Of a DNA stretch of 64,000 nt, positions 1 through 23,195 are shown one piece after another (position 1 is the stretch's first letter; each line of letters begins with the position of its first letter). The position numbers were made by a program, and so were the translations under genes. Location of the stretch: assembly GCA_012295275.1 (NCBI GenBank), contig CM022665.1, positions 32,683,522-32,747,521 of the forward strand, read 5' to 3'. The notes under the pieces were generated by a model. The model was not told where the DNA came from. It ran no database searches and was given only the letters and a program-made list of their open reading frames with translations. This DNA comes from Chrysomallon squamiferum. Its lineage: Eukaryota > Mollusca > Gastropoda > Neomphalida > Peltospiridae.

Positions 1-187
1 ATTTTAAAAACTAGTGTGTATGAGTTAAATTTACATTTATTTACATCATATTTAAGCATCAGTTTATGTAAAATATTAAATTTATTTATTGATAATAGTC
101 TCAACTTTGTTTTTACTATGCATGCATGAACATATAAAATAACCATGAACAATATATATTTATTTTTTTAATTGTTATTTTTTTAAG

Positions 188-3100
188 CAAAATGAATCTG
201 CTATTGATGTTGCTAGAAGAAAGGAACACCCAGAGATTATTCTGATCATTACATCATTCTCTAGAGTAAGTATATTTTATCTCCATCATTTGTGAAAAAC
301 TGAAAATATTTTATTAAGGATTTGCATATTATTAATACATTTTATAATTTTTTCATAATTTTTATTTGTGTAATCAATAACTATCAGTGAGATAAAGTTC
401 ACAGATGCTAATATTTTATGGCTGCCAGTTGTGTTTTATGTTTAAACTTGGGCATATATTCCATAGGTTTGTGACTTTGATTGATACAGTTTTTAAAAGA
501 CTTATCAGATGCAAAAATAAATTGTAATATTTTTATATTATTTTTATTGTAACTGATTTTACAGCCCCGATCAGCTGCAAGACGGGAACGAGCCCATCAC
601 AAAGCAACGAGTCCCCATGCAAATGTCAGGTTTAAAGATGAGATTCAGATTGATGGAATTGAAGGACCCATTGTCACCCCAGGAGACCAACCTCCACTCA
701 AGAATGACAAACCAGAAAAAGAGAAAAGGTTTTTCTTCTTCAAAAAGAAAAAGAAGGTATGTTTAAGATACAAATAAAAAAGTAAAAAATAATATGGATG
801 TTAGATTGAAGAATAATAGAATTGCTACAAAAATTATCTGAACTTCACCCAACCAAAATGTTAACATCATTATTATCTTTGCTTTTAGGAAAAAGACAAA
901 GGTAGATCAAGTCCACATCCAGGTCAAGGAACAAAGTCTGCTGATAAAGAAGGTCCAGCTGAACCATGGAAGAAACCAGTCCAAGGATTTTTCAGTCAGT
1001 ATGTACCAAAGTCTGGTGTGCAGTACTACAGAGACCTGGCAGGCAATATCAAACAGGTACACACATTGTCAATGTAGATTATTGAATATGTAGCAAAATC
1101 TAATTATATGTTGAAAATTGAATCAGTATCACCTAGCAAAGTTCTGTCTGTAAGGTTTTTGTTTCCTATAAAAATCTAAATAATATTTCTATAAAAAAAA
1201 AAAAAATAATAATAAACAAATTATTTGTTATTATGGTTTTTGTTTGTTTGTAGTTTTTGTTTAAATTAACTCAGACATATTTAAATTTTCATAGATGTAA
1301 GAAATAACTGAACTGCTTTGTTTGTTTCCAATAGGGTCCAGTAGGTTATGCTCCTCTGTGCCAGTGTGGACCAGCACTAACGAAACTGGAAAACAAAATA
1401 GAAGAAAACAATGAAAAAGTTTATGATTACATTGATGCTTCCCATCAGGTGCTTAAAGGACGAATTGACCATCTTGACCGGCAGACCACCCAACAGGTGT
1501 ATGCTATAGACAAATTGACCAAAGAAAGATTGGAAAATGAGCATCAGGCCTGTCACGACAGGATAACTCAGAGATTACACAGTGAGCACAGAGATGCCAA
1601 GAGTTTGATGACACAGTACAATGAACAGATTCAGAGCTGGCTTGAGAACAAATTGTCATCATACGGACACTGTCTGGATCATCACCATGATGATTCTGCA
1701 TTACCTCCTCATAATCTGTTCTCTGATTTTCAGGAAGCTTTAAATGGAAGATTATTTAGGTCAAGGTCAGACGAGACACTTTCGCAGTCAGATTACAGTG
1801 GTAAATTCAGGAAAAAAGACTTCTATGAGTCAAGACAGGCAGCAATGCAACAGATCCGTGGTTGGCAGATACCTGCTTCTAAAGTTGGTGCTCATCGCAG
1901 GGAAAGAGGGAATACAACTGTGACAAAAGCTGAAGTTCATGTTAGAGAATCTGAAAGACAGGCTGATGGAGCTTCTCCAGAACAGCTTGTGCAGAGTCCT
2001 TCTAGCATGAACAGGCCACCAGGAACAGTTCCTATAGACATTCGTAACATTAAGAGAGAACAAGGAGCTATTCCAAAGCGATTGCCAACTTCTCAGTCAT
2101 GGCAGTCCTCCCCAACTCAAAAACTTATGCATTCCCCACAGTCTGGAGACAGTAAGTCACAGAGTAGAGAAAGCCAGTCAAGAGAGGACAGCCCATACAG
2201 TTCCTGGACACAATCAAAAATGGTTAGAAGTCAGACAGATTCTGATGATCTTAGAAATTGTGCATCAAGTCTAAAGCCAAATTTACCAGAAAGGGGACCC
2301 CAGAATCTAAATAAACAGTCCAGTGCTTGGGAGTCCCCATACAGAAATTACTATGCAAGTGCTGGACAGCCAAACAAAGCCAGGACACTGATGGCATATT
2401 CAGCAGAAAATATGAATCTGCAGTCTCCAGATGTATCAGGCCATAGATCGCGATCTGATCTAAGTGAGTATGGAAGGATGCTGTCTGAGAAATATCGCAC
2501 AAGGACATTGTCTTCAGATGCCTTGTTGGAGACAGATATTTTGTATTCACCAAACCTAAATCGGAGCAAAAGCATAGAAAGAACACTAGAAGAAGTGAAC
2601 TGCAGATCCATCCAAAGTACTAATGCATCTCCGCAACATGGAATCTCATACAGAATTCCAAGTTCTTCAGATTCTCCTGTTTCTGGTACCAACAGGAATG
2701 GGTACAAATACTCTGTTAAGAATGGGAATGAAAAACAGTGTAGTCAAAATGTGTATAGCAATCTTAGAGAAAGTCGAAACAGTGTGAATCTTTCTCCAGT
2801 TAATAGGTATCAATACAAGAATGGCTGGAATATTTCTGAGGATTCTGAGGAAAGGAATTATGCTTCCATTTCTCAGCTGGCAAAAGAGAAACACCGAAGT
2901 ATGCATGGACTAAATAGTGAAAATGGCAGCAGAAGGCATGTTGAAAATGTGGTTGGCCAACAGTTACACAGCAAATCAGAAAACAATCTTTTAGATGATG
3001 GATTAGATCATTCCAGTCGAAGTTCCCCATGTCCCTCTCACTTACCTTCTTATCCTCATCCAAGCAACAAGTCTAATTATAACAGGTCTTTGACCATAAC

Positions 3101-3830
3101 AGGCATTTTTACCAACAATACATCTCCAGCTAAAGGATACAGCAGTCCCAGTGCAACATCAGTGCACAATTCTGGAGAGCTTAGAACTAATGATCAGAAA
3201 TCTTTAAATCATCCTGACACTTCAGGTAACTATAGCAGTATTTCAGGTTGCTATGTCAACACTTCAGGCACTTATGCTAACACGTCAGGCACCTATGCTA
3301 ACAGTTTCAGCAGTGTGAAAAACAGTGGTGGCTACAGAAATGATGTTTTAAATACTTCCAGTAATTGCTTACATCATGAGAGTTCATTTAGCTGCTCAAC
3401 TGTTTACAATCCTGGATACACCAACACAAGTAAAGAAAACTCAACATGCAGTAGCAATCAGGATTCTGGTTACAGCAGCAAAGCAAAGCTGCCACATGCT
3501 GAAAATAATCAAAATGGGTTACCTAGTAACAGCGACACACCTTCGTCTTCATTTAGCATAGACCGAAGCCTCACTGATCATAACTTGTCTGTTAGTTCTC
3601 CCAGTACAAGTCACACAAACTCTCCATTTTCTCCAAATAAACAAATAGATTTTGAACAGGCCCGGCCAAGACAACAGCAGAGCACCATATTGTCACACAT
3701 AAACAGCTGGTATCAGCGCAAACTGCTGGAAGCTGCAGAGAAACTGCGGAATAGTGATCAGTACAAAACAAATTCTAATTACTTGACGAATGTTGTTCAT
3801 TATGACCCAGTTCATGGCAGTGATGTGTAA
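188..3830 (+). CDS. ANKRD6: ANKRD6/Diversin-like protein, C-terminal four exons (5' partial)
   Basis: Exons 188-265, 565-756, 889-1056 and 1335-3830 (stop TAA 3828-3830) all have AG/GT borders and join in phase 0, giving 977 residues. The first exon reads like the end of an ankyrin repeat (ESAIDVARRKEHPEIILII). Next come a basic stretch (FFFFKKKKK) and a conserved block in which GYAPLCQCGPALTKLENKIE is followed by a charged helical region (DRQTTQQVYAIDKLTKERLE). I recognise this cysteine-plus-coiled-coil block from vertebrate ANKRD6/Diversin. The C-terminal SWYQRKLLEAAEKL also resembles that family's tail. Family knowledge: Diversin links casein kinase I epsilon to the Axin/GSK3 complex and favours Dishevelled/JNK planar-polarity signalling over beta-catenin signalling. 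Oddity: the last exon alone encodes 831 residues, mostly Ser/Asn/Tyr-rich and probably disordered, making the protein longer than vertebrate homologues. The N-terminal ankyrin repeats are off the left edge. Confidence 0.82.
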
Positions 3831-3864
3831 GTTGTTTTGAACAATCATTCATGTGAGCCATTTT

Positions 3865-3870
3865 AATAAA
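3865..3870 (+). terminator. Candidate polyadenylation signal of the ANKRD6-like gene
   Basis: A canonical AATAAA lies 35 bases after the stop codon. Many other AATAAA words occur further on in this AT-rich flank, so the site actually used is uncertain. Confidence 0.35.
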
Positions 3871-6800
3871 CATTCAGGTTTTTCATCAAACTGTGCTTTT
3901 CAGTGAATGGAAAATTATGTATAAATTTTCCTTTGTTGTTCATGTAACATCTATGAGTGCTGTTTTTCTAACAGTCAAATATTAGTAACTGTTTATTTTA
4001 AAAATAAGCTGTAATATTACTTAACATGCACATACATACACACATTCTTAGGTATGTATATGGTTATATAATACTTGAAAAAACATAAATGAACTTTAAT
4101 GAGTAATACTATTAAAATTATTATCTAATTTGAAATATAATCACCCATATATGCACATGCGCACACACACACACACACAACTAACCATATATGCAGCATG
4201 TATTTTCTGTAATTAAGCCTTTGCATTACATAAACTATGCATGTTATATTATGTACTATAATCCTTTTTAATGTTTACTGTCAATCTTTTAGAAATAAGA
4301 GACCAGAAAATGTTTTTATTGATATAAATCAATCTCCTATATCAGGAACCAACATGGTGCAAAGTGGGTATATTTCATATATAACCTTTCCAAAAATTTT
4401 TGTTCAAGATAAAATAATTTATTTATCATTGTCTGGCTCTGCACAACTATGTGGTCAAATATTTTGCAGTATTTAAATTTATGCAGAGCATTATTATAAA
4501 AGAAATTATTATTATTATTATTTTTTTAAATCACTAATAATTGTTGAAAATACAAAACCAATTATGCAGAAAAAAAAATGTTTTGGAATATTATTTTATA
4601 TATTTCTGTTTTATCAACCTAAACATTTTGTTAATGTTGTTTCATGTCAGAGAAATTTTGGGGATGTGATCTTTGCAAAGTAAGCATATAAAATATTGAA
4701 AGGAATACAAGTTTATTTTGATTGTACAAGGCTACTACAAAGCATGTAGTCTGTTATTATTAACTGTTCTTGGTGTTTAATAACAAACAACAAATAAAAA
4801 CAAAGCAAGTCAACACCATTCATTGAATGCTTTCTTTCAGAATAGATGAAAGTCAGAATTGTAGATGAAAAGGAGTTCAGTGATACTGACAGTAACACAT
4901 GTGCATTAATAAACATTTATAATTTAAAACTTGATTTCATTTCTGTTTAAACAAATTTTGTTTGACCTTGCTAAATTTTCTAGTATTTGTTGTTGACAAA
5001 GTCTCACCAGGGAATGTAGAACTATTCCTAAGATGAGCATGCATGAACCTTAAGATTATTTATTTTATTAAAGTTTTTATTTGCAATGTTAAGAATTTCA
5101 TGGAAATTATATATGTATATTTGACTTGTACCAAGTGTTTTTATTTACCCATTATTACAGTTCTGAATCAGCTTTTTCTTTCTTTTCTGTTTTACCTATA
5201 AAAAATAAATAATTTACTACTCTTGTTACTATTATTATTATTATTGTTTTGTATATACTTATAATTGTATTTTTAGTAATTTTTAATAATAGACAAAACC
5301 AAAAGTATGTTGGATTTGTGATCCAGTCTCTGTAATTGGCATCATCAGTATGCAGTGCTGTACAGACAGCCACAATGTTTTTGTTTTTCTTGGGAAGTCC
5401 AAGCTGTGAACTGCAGAAATTTATTTTCATTATTTATTTTTTTTTTTTTTTTTTTTCTTTGTATTTCAAAGAAAGAAACATTAACTGGAAAGTAACTACT
5501 TTAGGGGGTGGGGTAATCACATTTATTAATTACAAGGATTCTTTTGTTAACAATTTTCACTTTACCTAAGTTTCAGAAATGTGAATAAATATTTTTTATT
5601 GTTCAAACCAGATTTTTGTTTTTAACAGGCAATGAGAATTATGGCTTTTTTTTTTTTTTTTTCCATGAATATGTTGTGTTAAAAGTTTAACGTCAGAAGT
5701 CTGGTCAAATTAGACATGTACATAAATTTGTTTTTGTCAGCTTAAAGTTTTCAGTTTTAATTAAAATTTTACGTTTGCTGTTCTTGTATGCCTTTTATAC
5801 TAATGATTGATAATGCCAAATATAACTAAATAAAAATAATTTTTAAAAACCTTTCAGGGACTAAAGGTGATTTCTTAATTTTTTGTTATTTTAGAAAAAT
5901 ATTTTTTTATTTTTTTATTTTATTTTTTTTTTTTTTTATACTTTTTGGTTTTACATTCCTTCAGTACAAATGACTTAGTAAAACAAATAAAAACTTATAA
6001 ATCCAAATATTTTATAAAATATTTTGGAAATTCTGAAAATCAACTTTAATTAGCATTCCATTTTTATAACAAATTATGAATTTACTCATTTTAGTTTTAG
6101 CAGGCATTTTTGGCAGAAAAATAAAACAAATGAGAAAGAAAAAATAACCAAATAAAATCTTTTATATTTTCTGTTTAGAGGGGTATGGTTTTTAGTGAGT
6201 AGACATCATTGGCATTAAACTTTACTGAAATGACATTTAAATAAATAAGTCTTTCCATAATTAACTTGTTCCATTATGATCATTCCACTTTTCCTTAAAG
6301 CAATTTATTGCATGCAGTTTTTAATTTTTATCATTTTACTTAACCATTCCAATATTTTTGTATATGGTTTTTATATATACAAGTTTTTGTTTCTGTTATA
6401 TTGATGCCAATAAGAAACTGTTGAGCCCAATTTTTGTTGCGTTATAGTAACATTTATTTTTGTATTATCATTGCTAAATACTGTAACGTACATAGGTTTT
6501 GTACATTAAAATTATTTTTTGCCAAATTAAAAATGTTATTTGTTTTTATTAATGCAAATCTCAGTTGAAAGTACTCAAGAGAGATTCATGTTTTGTAGCT
6601 AATGAACGTCTGTCAGTAAGAGTAATCCACAGGTACTTTTCTTTCTCACTTTACCCATTCCAAATCTTATAAAACATCTAAATGAATATTCATGGCAAAA
6701 TAATAAGATTGAAAACACAAAATAATACATTAAAGATTAATTACCTTAATTAAAAGTACCAAAAACATCACAGTTTCACACAAATAAGATTTTTTTATTT

Positions 6801-7363
6801 CATGATTATAGTGACATAACTTCAGACACAACAATCAAAACACTTTGCATAATGACATGTTGCTGAACATTTTAATTTCCTAATAATAAAGCTACCAATC
6901 TGCAACAGTATTCCTGAAAATTTCATGTGTACAACATAATATTTATCTTTTTTATTCATGTGAAAACAATAATGACAAAAGTATATCGGATCACACATTA
7001 ATATTTATAATTATATATAACGATGTTAGCATTCAGACTTAACATAGTGTTATATAATTCACACTGATGTTGTTACTGGCTTACATAAATGAAATACTGA
7101 GTTCACCATGAACTGGTCCATGATGTTCAAATTAGATCTATTCTTCAATAAATGTTAGCAATACTGGCACTGATTCATTCAAAATATGAAGGTTTTTATA
7201 TTTCAGAAAAATATTACAAATAAAACAGTTATTTACTTATCTAAATATAATAATGACTTGATGATCATGACTCAGTTCACAATGCACAAATTAGATCTCT
7301 ATCTTGTTCAGTACTAGTTTTGTTTCAGTATACACAGTACACTGCATTTCAAGACTTTGCCAT
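3871..7363. other. AT-rich convergent 3' flank, no gene seen
   Basis: This separates the 3' ends of two converging genes. It holds poly-T runs (about 5439-5457, 5647-5662, 5923-5937), a short CA microsatellite near 4161-4179 and scattered polyadenylation words. A minus-strand AATAAA (plus-strand TTTATT at 6794-6799) could end the thiolase transcript. Open frames here are short, low in complexity and lack recognisable protein or splice structure. Confidence 0.6.
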
Positions 7364-18061
<10,698 letters not shown>

Positions 18062-18300
18062 TTTAATGGTCCCCGAAACATAAATTAGTTTATTAACATT
18101 TAATTTGTTCCTTGAACTTCCTTTTTAGGATTTTCTTACAACTGTCTTTCTTTGGCAGTAATTTCATTTGAAATTATCAATCATTACGTTTAGGTGGGCG
18201 TGTTATGTTGGTGCTAATATATACCCGAATCCGTACAGTCTGGGATATTTTTGAACCACTGGTCGTAGACTGTTGCACCAGGAAATTGTATACCAAACAC
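18062..18300. promoter_or_regulatory. Probable bidirectional promoter interval
   Basis: The thiolase gene runs left and the macro-domain gene runs right from this region. The interval has more CG dinucleotides than its surroundings and a TATA-like AATATATA at 18216-18223, oriented for plus-strand transcription. The 5' untranslated exon of the macro gene should lie just downstream (the coding exon begins after an AG at 18979-18980). Its donor is not resolved; candidates are GGGTACAA near 18425 and GGGTAAAA near 18520. Confidence 0.35.
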
Positions 18301-18791
18301 TGTACTATTTTTAGAGGTTGTTGTTTATCAAAATAGGAAGTCTTATATTTGTAATGTTTTTAATTTTGGAATGGATTTTGTGAAGAAAGAATCTGCGATC
18401 AGAAGATAACGGATAATCCGATACGGGTACAATATCTTTCTTAACTCACGACAGCAGCAGACGTTTTGACGAAAGTATTTGATTTTATTGTCAGGATTAG
18501 AATTGTACTCTAGTAGAGTGGGTAAAAAAAAAGAGTTTCAAAACCATTAGTAATTATTATATTAATGTCAAAAAACTAGATTACATGAAGTAATTTGTTT
18601 AGTACGAAGCAACATATAATCTTTATAGAAAGCAACCAAACACCAATTTTAAAGCAATCATGCTGCAGTGAAAGACTGAAATGTGGTAATTGATCAATAT
18701 GAAATGATCGTTGTCTGTTGTCAGTTATTAATGTTAAATAATATGAATTTCTAATAACATTTACTAGATAAAGTAGTCATAATGATGTAGG

Positions 18792-18794
<3 letters not shown>

Positions 18795-18836
<42 letters not shown>
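18795..18836. repeat. (GT)n microsatellite
   Basis: About 21 uninterrupted GT units lie just upstream of the first coding exon of the macro-domain gene. Confidence 0.95.
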
Positions 18837-18839
<3 letters not shown>

Positions 18840-18987
18840 ATTACACAACATCTTAATTCCATGCTATCAGTATCATACTATGTATGTTAAGTAAGATTTT
18901 TGAATACTTTTGTTTTCATTGTAAAACAGCAATTACTTATAATTTTTATGCACATAATTTACATTTTTGTTGTCTTACAGGTCCACC

Positions 18988-21900
18988 ATGGCAGACAAAT
19001 TAGATGTTGCAGCTAGTAAGAAAGGTGATGAGAGAAATGTAACTTATTTGTTTAGAGACAGCAAGCCAGAAGTAATCAAAGCATGGCAGGAAATGTTTTC
19101 TAAATACTCTGACAGAATACAGGTATAAACTATAAAATACTTAAGACATGAACAGTAACTTGATGTCCTAAAGTTAGGCTGTAATTAGAATGCTACATAT
19201 GTGATTTGGCTGACAGTATTGTAATAAGAGTAGTCCCCAGTAGCAATATGTATGCTGTTTTTGATAATACATCATGTGTTTCTTTCATATATTTTGATAT
19301 AAACATTACCTGTAGTAAACCAAATAATATTTGAAAAAAAAATAGTGTTTAATTTGTAGGTTGTAAGATAACTTTTGTACTGGGAAAGGTAAGAATGAAA
19401 CCTAAATTTTTTTTAAAAACATCCCAATTAGTCTAGTCTCCAGTAATGCATAAAGATAAAAAACATTATTGTCATTGTGAAAAAAAATTATATTATTAAT
19501 TTAACTTTTTATAATATAGAAATTTCTAAATGTAAATGCAACAAATGTTGTTGATAAAATCTGTTATTATGATAATAAAACTTTATTATAAAGCTGGTGG
19601 CTGAATTTTGGAAGCATGTCACAAGCTGTGATATAAAAAATACTCTGTATACAGTCAAAGAATTATAAAAAATTCACATCTTTGCACCACCAGTTGTTAC
19701 ATTTTCAAAGTCTGCTTAATGATCCTAATTTTCCCTGTCAGTCTGTGCTATACTAAAACAATGCTGATACATAAATAAATGAATTTGTTAAATACTGCTA
19801 ACATAATTATGATCATGGATTAGGGTTTAACAGAATAAAATTTAAAAAAATGATTTGCTGAAGATCAGAAAATAATGTACAGTAAAAAATAAATGGCTGT
19901 TAATGTGTATTACTGTTAGTAATACCCCATGAAATAGATGTTGAGAAACAGATTGCCTTTGTTTTTTAAGTCCATTGTACATTTTCTTTCATTTTAAAAT
20001 TTTGTTTTTATTCTTAAATTATTTGCTTTTATTTATTTATTTAAACATAAAATTTATGTCATTTGTTTAAAAATATATTTTCTTTGTGAAATTTTTAAAT
20101 TTATTTTTATTTATTTATTAAGTTTTTAAAAACATTTCACATGATGTTAAAGTAATTTTAATTATTTATTGAGCTGAAAATAACATTTTATATATAAAGT
20201 TTATCAATACTTTGCTTTAATATTATATTTGTTATCATTACTTGATAGAAATAATTTTAAAACTTTATTTCATACTAATTTATTTTTTCAATTTATATTT
20301 TAATTTTTGTCATAACTAAATAGATTTCAATTTATATCTCTTTCAGATTTCACTTGGTGATGTTTTCAAAAAGGCGCCTGCTGCTGATGCCATTGTAAGT
20401 GTATTTTTTAAAAATAAAAATGAGCAAAAATTATTTATTTGTAATAAACTATAAAAGTGATGCAATTATGCTTATGAATTTGATTTTCTTTTCTGTAGCC
20501 TTTTACTTATTATTTATTTATTTATTTTAAATGTTCAAAAAGAAGTAGTCTTTTATTTATCATGTATTTATTAATTTTAAATGTTCAAAAAGAAATAAAC
20601 AACTAAATATGTTAAATTTTTACAGATAACTAAGTATATTTGTTAACCTACCACAAACACATGATTATGACTTTGGAACTTTCAAGTTCTAATGGACTGC
20701 ATTTACATAAATGTCATGTAACTTATAATTACATGATTTATTTCAAACACAAAAAAAAACCCATTTCTATCCTTTCTGAAACAATAAGCACATATTTATC
20801 TATTACAAATATTAAAGTACCATAAATTATATTGAAATGTTTTTTTAACTGTTATCTACTTCTATAAATAAGAATATTTATGTTGATACTATTAAAGTTT
20901 AACTTTTTTAAATGCAGTATTCACTTTTATATTAATTTAAAGGTGTCACCAGCAAATAGTTTTGGCTTCATGGATGGAGGCATTGATATGACTTACAGTC
21001 TTCATTTTGGTTGGCAAATGTAAGAAGTATAAATAACAGTAGATATAAACAGAAGTAACCAGATTTGATTAAATTATATTATTGATCAACTTAAATATTT
21101 ATCTGATTAAAATGTTACTATTGCTTTATTTTTTCTGATTTTGTTTGTGTTTTTTTAAAATTTATTTTAAAGTAATTTTATTATATCTTTTTATATAAAT
21201 ATTTTTTCTGGGTTTTTGGGGGGTTTTTTAAATTTATTTTTAAGTAATTTTATTATATCTTTTTATATAATTATAAGTGATCCAAAATAACTTATATTAA
21301 AAAAATGAATTTCTTATAAAAAAGTGTATTTAATTCTTATTAAATATTTGTAATAAAAAAATAAACTCCATGTAAAAAACTGAGATACTTTAATTCTGAA
21401 AATTGTTTTTATTAATTTATAAAGATACTGCAGCAAATCATCCTTTTAAATTTCTCATTTCACTATCCATTGCCCTTCTATAAAAACAATGTAACTTTAT
21501 TCTTAATTTTATAGAAATGTTATGAGTATTATTTTTTCATGTTTAATGATTCAAGCATAATGCTATAGAAAATAAATAATGTTGTGGCATGTTTTCTTTA
21601 TTTTTATTAATTTAATAATCATTTTAATATTTTTATGTTTATTCAAGGCAAGAAAGATTGCAAAAAGTAATCAGAAATGAAAAGGATGGGGAACTACTTG
21701 TGGTAAGTGAAAAATCTGAAAATAATAAATTATGGTTTAATAACAAAGTATAATAGTAAAACAGTACTGTTGTAAAAGGTTTGAATGCCACCATTTTACC
21801 TCTTCACAACAGGAGTTCTGATGCTATAATGTGCATGGTGGACTGGTAGGAATATGTTTTTCTCACAATGCCACTATAAAATTGCTAAATATTTATTTTT

Positions 21901-23167
21901 AAAACTACTATATTTTTTACCAGGGTGATGCAGTTATTATTCCTGCATTTGGTGAAACTGATACAGAAGAGGAAACTAAGGATTGGTCAGTGTACAATCA
22001 GGGACAGCCAATCAAATTCCTTATCTCGGCCCCAACTATGCGTATACCATGTGATGTCTCTAATACAATAAATGCCTATTTGGCCTTTAGAGCTGTTATT
22101 TTGTCAGGTAATTTTATGTTATAAACAAAACATTTTCTAGAACATTACCTACAATATCTAATGAAAACTTCTAAACTAACCTTACATGTTGCTTTAAATC
22201 TAGTTTTCTTATTGTTTTGTTTTACTTTATTTCTTGCAGTCAGGAAACATAACAACAATCCAGCAAATGAACCAATCAAATCAGTGCTTTGTCCAGGTCT
22301 TGGAACAGCTGTTGGTAGAATGCCAGCTACCAGATGTGCTTACCAGGTATTTTCTTACTTACTTACTTACATATTTATTTATTTCTAAACTGAAATATTT
22401 AGTATTTTTACAAGGTACACATACAAGGGCATAAACCAAAACATTAAGCCTCATCTGATTTGATATATTTTTGAAATTTCAATAACTAGATATGTATTAA
22501 AGAAAACAAATATTTGAGTAATATGTTGTAGTTGTCTTTTCTTTTCTCTTCTTTTTATTTATTTATTTAAAAAAAAAAAAAAAAGCCTTTATTTTTTTTT
22601 TGGTTTTTTCTTTTTTGCATATTGGGCATATTTGAAAAACTTTGGTATTAATCTATTATTTTATTATATTTTAGATGCTGAAAGCATTTGAAACTTATGA
22701 ATTAGGTCTACACAAAAACCGCCTACAACCAACAGATTTATATAAAATGTATATTGACCATGAAGAAATGTGTGAGGTATGTAACAAAAAAATATATATT
22801 TACGAAATAATTTTCTGAAATACCAAATAAATGACTTTAAAATGTGAATTTTTAATAACTTAGATAACTGAGCTTACATTAATTTGTATCTGAAATAATT
22901 TCTTTTATATTTCTTTTTTCTTTATAACTTTATATTAATTATAACAAATGAGATATATTTTAATGTTTATTTTACTTAATTTTAATTATAATAATCTGTA
23001 TATTTTTTATATTCTTTCAATTTTTTAGTTTGTTAATTATAATAACTGTTTCATTTTTTAAACTCCAGTTGTAATAACAATTTAATTTCTTTTAGTTTCT
23101 AAGTGAAGAGGAAATAGCAACTTTTGAAAAACAAGATGAATGCTGCACTAACATGGAAAATCAATGA
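18988..23167 (+). CDS. Macro-domain-like (ADP-ribose-binding type) protein
   Basis: Coding exons 18988-19122, 20347-20394, 20943-21019, 21648-21702, 21924-22107, 22240-22346, 22675-22776 and 23096-23167 have AG/GT borders and matching phases. They encode 259 residues (stop TGA 23165-23167). The start is the first ATG after the AG at 18980, in the good context CCACCATGG. Residues 62-76 read VSPANSFGFMDGGID, a macro-domain loop of the PANSFGFMDGGID subtype also common in bacterial proteins. GDAVIIP follows at about 106-112, and LCPGLGTAVGRM at 183-194 matches the second glycine-rich, phosphate-binding loop. Family knowledge: macro domains bind or hydrolyse ADP-ribose derivatives, but this single-domain subtype is poorly characterised, so substrate and role are unknown. 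No signal peptide or membrane segment is visible, so a soluble intracellular protein is inferred. The C-terminal 55 residues are acidic/charged and end in CCTNMENQ. Confidence 0.88.
20501..20596. repeat. Imperfect tandem duplication in a macro-gene intron
   Basis: Two adjacent T-rich segments each end in TTTTAAATGTTCAAAAAGAA, followed by different short tails. They lie in the intron between exons 20347-20394 and 20943-21019. Confidence 0.7.
21151..21270. repeat. Imperfect 47-bp duplication in a macro-gene intron
   Basis: Segments 21151-21198 and 21224-21270 share TTTTTTAAA, then AAGTAATTTTATTATATC and TTTTTATATAA, separated by a short G-rich spacer. Confidence 0.75.
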
Positions 23168-23189
23168 AAAATGAAGAATAACAATGTGC

Positions 23190-23195
23190 AATAAA
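23190..23195 (+). terminator. Candidate polyadenylation signal of the macro-domain gene
   Basis: AATAAA lies 23 bases after the stop. Later AATAAA words (for example near 24077) could be used for longer 3' ends. Confidence 0.4.

Noticed and set aside
1504-3063. Several minus-strand frames of 65-118 codons
   Set aside because: Antisense shadows of the long last exon of the Diversin-like gene; none has motifs of its own.
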